From: Photobacterium swingsii | GTDB taxonomy: Bacteria; Pseudomonadota; Gammaproteobacteria; Enterobacterales; Vibrionaceae | Direction of reading: 5' to 3' | Length of the DNA: 64,000 bases | NCBI RefSeq assembly: GCF_024346715.1 | Contig: NZ_AP024853.1 | Location: 496,001-560,000 of the forward strand | Part shown: in pieces, positions 59,703 through 64,000 of the stretch | Position numbering within the stretch: the first letter of the stretch is position 1 | How the letters are laid out: every line of letters starts with the position of its first letter | The notes under the pieces: model-generated | What the model saw: only the letters and a program-made list of their open reading frames with translations | Databases searched by the model: none | What the model was told of the DNA's origin: nothing | Program-made: the position numbers and the translations under genes

Positions 59703-60083
59703 ATGAAACTGATCAAAGCAGCCTTAGTGACAGCAACACTCACTCTATTAAGCACAAGCGTATTTGCAAGCCAGTTTGGCTACTCTGCAGGCAATGTCGT
59801 GGAAAGATTGGGGGCACGAACCATTAAAACAGATGCGGTTCAAACCAAACAAGAAGCCTATCAACTTGGATTAAGCCAGCTTCATCAGCTCAACAAAGCT
59901 AAGCCTGTAGAACTAAGCAAAAAACTCAAAATCTCAGGTGTAAACATAGATCGCCGCCAAATACACCTTAATGAAGGTGGTTACGTAACAGTAGAAGAGT
60001 TTATGAATACTGATGGCCAAATAAGTTATAAAGGGAAAATAAACGTCAGCTTCCATTATCCTGAGCGCGATTCGAATAACTAA
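59703..60083 (+). CDS. Small exported DUF3316-like protein
   Basis: 126 residues. Signal peptide MKLIKAALVTATLTLLSTSVFA, then a ~100-residue domain (QTKQEAYQLGLSQLHQLNKAKPVELSKKLKISGVNIDRRQIHLNEGGYVTVEEFMNTDGQISYKGKINVSFHY) that resembles the DUF3316 family of Vibrionaceae periplasmic proteins. AAGGAAAACAA precedes the ATG. It is followed by a terminator and then by a two-component system on the same strand, in line with being a target or accessory of it. Confidence 0.75.
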   Translation: MKLIKAALVTATLTLLSTSVFASQFGYSAGNVVERLGARTIKTDAVQTKQEAYQLGLSQLHQLNKAKPVELSKKLKISGVNIDRRQIHLNEGGYVTVEEFMNTDGQISYKGKINVSFHYPERDSNN

Positions 60084-60099
60084 TTCATTCCGTTAAACT

Positions 60100-60128
60100 A
60101 ACCAGAGGCTATCATTGCGCCTCTGGTT
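60100..60128 (+). terminator. Terminator after the DUF3316-like gene
   Basis: AACCAGAGGC, 9-nt loop, GCCTCTGGTT: perfect 10-bp stem beginning 17 bp after the stop. The T tract is absent, so some read-through into the two-component genes is possible. Confidence 0.65.
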
Positions 60129-60271
60129 ACATATAGTAAGGCAATGACCACCGAACAGAATCATCACCCCCAGCAAGCAACCATAAAACCAATGACCTCA
60201 TCATATTAGATGAGATAAGATAATTTCGCGTTCACAGCAATAAAGTCCCCAGCAATTTAACTAGTTGAAGA

Positions 60272-60955
60272 ATGAAAATATTAATCGTAGAAGATGAGCC
60301 CAAAACGGGCGGCTATTTGAAAAAAGGCTTTACCGAATCAGGGTACGTGGTCGATCTCTCGCAGGATGGTGTCGATGGACTCTACCAAGCAACCAGCAAT
60401 CATTATGATCTCATTATTCTCGACATCATGATCCCTAAGTTAAACGGCTGGCAGATATTACAAACACTGCGTGGTAGCCAACTAGATACCCCCATTATCA
60501 TGCTATCGGCCAAAGATCAGGTAGATGATAAAGTCAAAGGCCTTGAATTAGGCGCAAATGATTATGTTGTTAAACCCTTTGCGTTTGTTGAACTGCTGGC
60601 CAGAGTCAAAAATGCCCTCAGGCACCAAACGGGTCACGCAAAAACCGCAACAAGCTTATCCATCGCTGACCTCTCGTTGGATTTATTAAAACGCACTGTG
60701 CGTCGAGGTGGTGATACTATCGCTTTAACCGCCAAAGAGTTTTCACTGCTTGAGCTGTTTTTGAATAAAAAAGGGGAAGTCTTGTCCCGCACACTCATCG
60801 CATCAACAATCTGGGATATGAACTTCGATAGCGATACTAATGTCATTGATGTCGCAGTGAAAAGATTACGCGCCAAAATAGACAAACCCTACTCAATTAA
60901 ACTCATCCACACTGTGCGTGGTATGGGGTACAAACTTGAAGAGCTAAGTGTATGA
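60272..60955 (+). CDS. OmpR-family response regulator (CusR/heavy-metal type)
   Basis: 227 residues: receiver domain ([23 protein letters not shown]; phospho-acceptor Asp51 in [14 protein letters not shown]; Lys in [15 protein letters not shown]) and winged-helix domain ([47 protein letters not shown]). The start [13 protein letters not shown] is typical of the CusR/CopR/PcoR group, which often answers copper or other metals. It overlaps the kinase gene by 4 bp (ATGA). Confidence 0.9.
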   Translation: MKILIVEDEPKTGGYLKKGFTESGYVVDLSQDGVDGLYQATSNHYDLIILDIMIPKLNGWQILQTLRGSQLDTPIIMLSAKDQVDDKVKGLELGANDYVVKPFAFVELLARVKNALRHQTGHAKTATSLSIADLSLDLLKRTVRRGGDTIALTAKEFSLLELFLNKKGEVLSRTLIASTIWDMNFDSDTNVIDVAVKRLRAKIDKPYSIKLIHTVRGMGYKLEELSV

Positions 60956-62304
60956 GGCTGACATTGAAAAATTCAATGGCAACAAAGTTGATTGCACTGT
61001 ACATGGCCTCTTCCTTTATAGTTCTCGCTTCTTTTGCTTTAATTGTCCAATATGCCATCAAACATCATTTCTATGCTCAGGATTATCAACTACTCAATAG
61101 TAAGTTTTTGACAGTCGCTGCGACATTAGATGACCTTCAAAGCAATTCATCACCAGCACTGACAGAAAACTTCACATACCTTTGGGTCATTAATCATGAT
61201 GGGGCACTCACTTATAGCAATTCCAACCAGCCTCTCCCCCCAGCACTATCACATCAGAATGCATTAGAATGGAAGGAAGGTGGCGAAAGTTACAGGGGGT
61301 TCAGATTCAAGATTAAGCATCCACAATACGATGCCATTGTCTTGGCAGTGAACACGGGTTACCACAACAGCTTTATCAACGAATTAGATATAGTGCTAAT
61401 TTGGACATTTCTTATCAGTAGCCTTATTTCAAGTGTTTACGCCATATTCACCGTTAAAAAAGGATTGGCACCTTTACAGGGACTACAAAGCTACCTTAAC
61501 AATATAAACACTCGGCAACTTGATATTCGCATACCAAGCAATGACCTACCTGTAGAGCTTTCTCAGCTTGTGGAGACACAAAACAAAATGCTGGATCGCT
61601 TACAGTGTGGCTTTAATAGACTCAGTGAATTCTCTTCTGATATTGCTCACGAATTGAAAACCCCACTCACCAATATGATGACGCAAACTCAAGTTGCTTT
61701 ATCATCAGCGCGCACCATCGATGAGTATCAAGATATTCTCGGCTCCAATGCAGAAGAAATTGAGCGATTAAACAAAACAATTAGAGATACCTTATATCTT
61801 GCTAAATCAGAGAATCAACTACTCCATAGCAATAAAGAACCACTTACATTGGCCGTTATTATTCAACCACTGATCGAATACTACGAATTACTGGCTGAAG
61901 ATAAAAATGTCACAATTGATATCGTCGAACTCAATTTAACAGAAGGCGGTGCCCAATTTGGTGACAAGCAAATGCTGCAACGTGCTATTAGCAATATACT
62001 GTCTAATGCTTTGCGCCATTGTGACTCAAATACAGCGATTGCAATTCAACTATCATCCGATGACAACTTCAACGTAATAAAAGTCATCAATACTGGCGAA
62101 CCTATTCCCGCTAGTTCACTACCCTATCTCTTTGATCGCTTCTATCGCGCCGATAAATCGCGCAAACATACCAGCAGCGTTGGGGCTGGATTAGGGCTTG
62201 CCATTACTAAATCGATAACTCAAGCACATGGTGGGGACATTAGTGTTAGCTCGATCCAACGAGTAACAGCATTTAGCTTAATGTTGAAAAAGGATGGGAT
62301 GTAA
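60952..62304 (+). CDS. Sensor histidine kinase (CusS-like)
   Basis: 450 residues. TM1 (about 11-33), a short periplasmic loop of ~110 residues, TM2 (about 145-168), HAMP ([23 protein letters not shown]), DHp box [25 protein letters not shown] with His233, and HATPase_c ([19 protein letters not shown]). The layout is that of heavy-metal sensor kinases, but the loop lacks the Met/His clusters usual in Cu/Ag sensors, so the signal may be different. It is translationally coupled to its regulator; the DUF3316-like gene upstream is a likely partner or target. Confidence 0.9.
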   Translation: MRLTLKNSMATKLIALYMASSFIVLASFALIVQYAIKHHFYAQDYQLLNSKFLTVAATLDDLQSNSSPALTENFTYLWVINHDGALTYSNSNQPLPPALSHQNALEWKEGGESYRGFRFKIKHPQYDAIVLAVNTGYHNSFINELDIVLIWTFLISSLISSVYAIFTVKKGLAPLQGLQSYLNNINTRQLDIRIPSNDLPVELSQLVETQNKMLDRLQCGFNRLSEFSSDIAHELKTPLTNMMTQTQVALSSARTIDEYQDILGSNAEEIERLNKTIRDTLYLAKSENQLLHSNKEPLTLAVIIQPLIEYYELLAEDKNVTIDIVELNLTEGGAQFGDKQMLQRAISNILSNALRHCDSNTAIAIQLSSDDNFNVIKVINTGEPIPASSLPYLFDRFYRADKSRKHTSSVGAGLGLAITKSITQAHGGDISVSSIQRVTAFSLMLKKDGM

Positions 62305-62358
62305 ACCGCCAGTTTAGTAGGAAGAGCAAATTACTCATTTAATCTTCCCACCCGCGAT

Positions 62359-62832
62359 TCATCGCTTCATAAAACGAGCGGTACTTTTAGCCACTAGTTG
62401 CTGGCCAACATAAATACCAGCTTCAGCTTTATAGAGGGTTAAACAAGATGATGTTATTGCACCACGAATTAGCATCTCAGCATTAAGGGGAATTTCTGCT
62501 AAATAACGAATATTCATATCACCCGTGACAGCTTCAATGCCTCGGTTAAATACCGCTTGGCACATACCCGCATCTAGCAATGATGCGATAAAGCCACCAT
62601 GTAAAATGCCTTGGTAGCCCTGCTGGTGTATGCTGCCTTTTGCTCTACTCCAGACCGCACCATGTTGATCATTATAAAAGTCGAGTTTTAAGCCAAAAGT
62701 AGGCTCTGTACCACATAGCATACAATGTTGATGACTTTGGTGTTTAATCACTTTCTCGACTAAATGTGTCGATTTAAACGGTTCGCACTTTTCTATTTCG
62801 GCTTGTAACAAACTTTGGTTTGGGTTGTCCAT
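62359..62832 (-). CDS. PaaI-type hotdog-fold thioesterase
   Basis: 157 residues with the PaaI/YiiD hotdog signature GILHGGFIASLLDAGMCQAVF and central strands EAVTGDMNIRYLAEIPLNAEMLIRG. An N-terminal CMLCGTEPTFGLKLDF motif is characteristic of a PaaI subfamily with a Cys pair. It should hydrolyse acyl-CoA or a related thioester in the cytoplasm; substrate unknown. Monocistronic, convergent with the sensor kinase gene. Confidence 0.88.
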   Translation of the reverse strand: MDNPNQSLLQAEIEKCEPFKSTHLVEKVIKHQSHQHCMLCGTEPTFGLKLDFYNDQHGAVWSRAKGSIHQQGYQGILHGGFIASLLDAGMCQAVFNRGIEAVTGDMNIRYLAEIPLNAEMLIRGAITSSCLTLYKAEAGIYVGQQLVAKSTARFMKR

Positions 62833-63018
62833 TTTCCACTCTTTTTACTTAATACCCATCATGGTATGTCTTGTTTATACGCCTAGTTATTGGCATACGC
62901 TATAAACTATTGCTTATACCGAGTGGAATCTAATGTTGCGCCCGATGACGAATTTATACAATATCAAGCACAACCTTGAATGTAGCATTGCTCCCAACAC
63001 TCAACAGGAAGCTAAATT

Positions 63019-63327
63019 ATGCCCGCTATTTTTAAGGCCGCTTTTATTTTCGTCGCGCCAAATGCAGATCCTTCTCAAGACTATTCTTGGGTACGAACCA
63101 ATGAAGTACACGTAAAAACAGTTGCTGTTTCTAACTACCAACAAGCTTGTGAATTAATAGACGCATTAGTTGAAGAAGGCATCAAAGCCGCTGAACTCTG
63201 TGGGGGATTTGGCCACCAAGGTGTTGCTAATGTGGTAAAAGCCGCTAATGGACGATTGCATGTAGGAGCTGTGCGCTTTGATAATCATCCATGTTTAGAC
63301 TTTATCAGCGGTGATGCGTTATTCTGA
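63019..63327 (+). CDS. Small conserved protein (DUF6506-like)
   Basis: 102 residues, AGGAAGCTAAATT before the ATG. The sequence FKAAFIFVAPNADPSQDYSWVRT ... VSNYQQACELIDALVEEGIKAAELCGGFGHQGVANVVKAANGRLHVGAVRFDNHPCLD matches my memory of the DUF6506 pattern: an alternating beta-alpha fold with a conserved ELCGGFGHxGV segment. Function unknown. It lies 77 bp before an AraC-type regulator on the same strand. Confidence 0.7.
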   Translation: MPAIFKAAFIFVAPNADPSQDYSWVRTNEVHVKTVAVSNYQQACELIDALVEEGIKAAELCGGFGHQGVANVVKAANGRLHVGAVRFDNHPCLDFISGDALF

Positions 63328-63350
63328 TCCCTATATAAAACAGTTACAAC

Positions 63351-63387
63351 CCACCTCTAATGGCCACATTATGAATGTTAGAGGTGG
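63351..63387 (+). promoter_or_regulatory. Hairpin before the araC-type gene
   Basis: CCACCTCTAA and TTAGAGGTGG form a perfect 10-bp stem with a 17-nt loop. It may terminate the preceding transcript. Its 3' arm also contains GAGGTGG, upstream of the next gene's ATG at 63405, so it could mask part of the leader. Confidence 0.5.
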
Positions 63388-63404
63388 TAGGAAACATAGC
63401 CATT

Positions 63405-64000
63405 ATGTACACACAACGGATTAAGCCAACCCCTAAATTAAGCCAATACATTGCACATTTTTGGCTTTGGGAACAAAACAATATTACGACACTCCCAAAT
63501 ATGCTGCCTGGTACTGGCGTTGAAATGCTATTCAACTTTGGAGATCTATTAAAACTCAAAACTTATCAACAATCACAACTCCATACTAATGATAGTGTTC
63601 TTGTCTGCCCTCGAAAATCACTAATCCAATTTCAAGCAACAGGTAAAACAAAACTACTCTCAATTCGTTTTCGATCCGCGGGTTTTTTCACACTATTTGG
63701 TCTGCCTTTGACTGAGCTATCAGACCAAGCTATTTCCACAGAGCAACTATTACCAACAAGTTTGCTCGCACAGCTTATTGAAGCGAAAAGCGATATAGCA
63801 AGAGTAACCTTGTTAGAGCAATGGCTGCTACAAAAACTGATTAAAGTCACAAATCAAGATTTTGCACTTCAATGGGCTATCGATAAGATTTACTACCAAA
63901 ACCAAAGTGACAGTATTACTGAGGTCAAACACCAATTAAAATGTAGTGAAAGAACATTTCAACGTAAATTCAAATTATTTACGGGTGTCGATGCAAAATA
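63405..64000 (+). CDS. AraC-family transcriptional regulator (partial, C-terminus off window)
   Basis: The frame is open from ATG 63405 to the window end (198 codons). The N-terminal domain (TPKLSQYIAHFWLWEQNNITTLPNMLPGTGVEMLFNFGD; LLSIRFRSAGFFTLFGLP) is the type found in AraC regulators with a DUF6597-like sensory domain, and the end reads DSITEVKHQLKCSERTFQRKFKLFTGVDAK, the first AraC helix-turn-helix. Absent from any complete-ORF list because the stop codon lies outside. Target genes unknown; the DUF6506-like gene upstream is a candidate. Confidence 0.88.
   Translation, partial: MYTQRIKPTPKLSQYIAHFWLWEQNNITTLPNMLPGTGVEMLFNFGDLLKLKTYQQSQLHTNDSVLVCPRKSLIQFQATGKTKLLSIRFRSAGFFTLFGLPLTELSDQAISTEQLLPTSLLAQLIEAKSDIARVTLLEQWLLQKLIKVTNQDFALQWAIDKIYYQNQSDSITEVKHQLKCSERTFQRKFKLFTGVDAK

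Noticed and set aside
62933..63115. 60-codon forward ORF
   Set aside because: Overlaps the start of the better-supported 102-residue gene in another frame and has no ribosome binding site.
1..64000. Prophage, insertion sequence or CRISPR array
   Set aside because: No transposase, integrase, phage structural gene, cas gene or regularly spaced repeat was seen.

Overview
The window looks like chromosomal DNA from a marine gammaproteobacterium of the Vibrionaceae, most likely Photobacterium or a close relative. Reasons: an Na+/galactose symporter that matches, as far as I can recall it, the Vibrio parahaemolyticus vSGLT over its whole 543 residues; the NhaD antiporter; a CheV; the 'proteobacterial dedicated sortase' regulators; a DUF3316-type small periplasmic protein; and moderate-to-low GC. 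I see no phage, insertion sequence, CRISPR array or rRNA. One tRNA (Ser, anticodon TGA) is present.

Layout. 1-2.5 kb: N-terminal 824 codons of a large multidomain formate dehydrogenase alpha subunit (runs off the left edge). 2.9-3.9 kb: cheV. 4.2-9.8 kb: a GT4 glycosyltransferase, a small membrane protein, and pdsO / pdsR / pdsS, i.e. the accessory parts of the dedicated sortase system but with no sortase or sortase substrate here. 10-15.5 kb: two exported proteins, a VOC protein, the undecaprenyl-phosphate translocase popT, a three-gene copper-delivery operon (membrane protein, SCO, PCuAC) and lpp. 15.9-20.8 kb: an L,D-transpeptidase (likely Lpp partner), a fatty-acid desaturase, an unknown protein and a marR-MATE operon under a 31-bp perfect palindrome. 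21-25 kb: msrPQ, an unknown protein and an exported amidohydrolase. 25.2-31.6 kb: an RND efflux operon with two lipoprotein adaptors and an extra 88-residue membrane protein, divergent from its TetR regulator. 31.8-38 kb: a 2OG-Fe(II) oxygenase, a small protein, then a TonB receptor-YfiR-diguanylate cyclase operon. 38.4-42.5 kb: nhaD and an orphan pair of peptide-type ABC ATPases plus a partner protein behind a Fur-box-like site. 42.7-47.8 kb: dacA, sgrR with a divergent RNA that I read as an SgrS homologue, a KfrA-like coiled-coil protein and a nitroreductase. 48.6-50.9 kb: an H-NOX sensor with its hybrid kinase. 50.9-54.8 kb: an aminotransferase, tRNA-Ser, an isolated rlmE and a divergent SpoU methyltransferase. 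55-59.6 kb: sglT with a two-operator GalR/CRP control region, a DUF294-type protein and a DEDDh exonuclease. 59.7-64 kb: a DUF3316-like protein with a two-component system, a thioesterase, a small conserved protein and the start of an AraC regulator (runs off the right edge).

The points most worth following are: (i) the candidate SgrS RNA at 45832-45962 with an anti-ptsG-like seed and a 12-bp terminator stem; (ii) the sortase-less PDS locus whose kinase carries a CBM9-like sugar-binding-type sensor domain; (iii) the TonB receptor-YfiR-diguanylate cyclase operon; (iv) the orphan ABC ATPases behind a Fur-like box; (v) the GalR/CRP architecture before sglT; and (vi) several very small ORFs with good ribosome binding sites. 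All functional statements come from reading the sequence and remembered family knowledge; no database search was possible.
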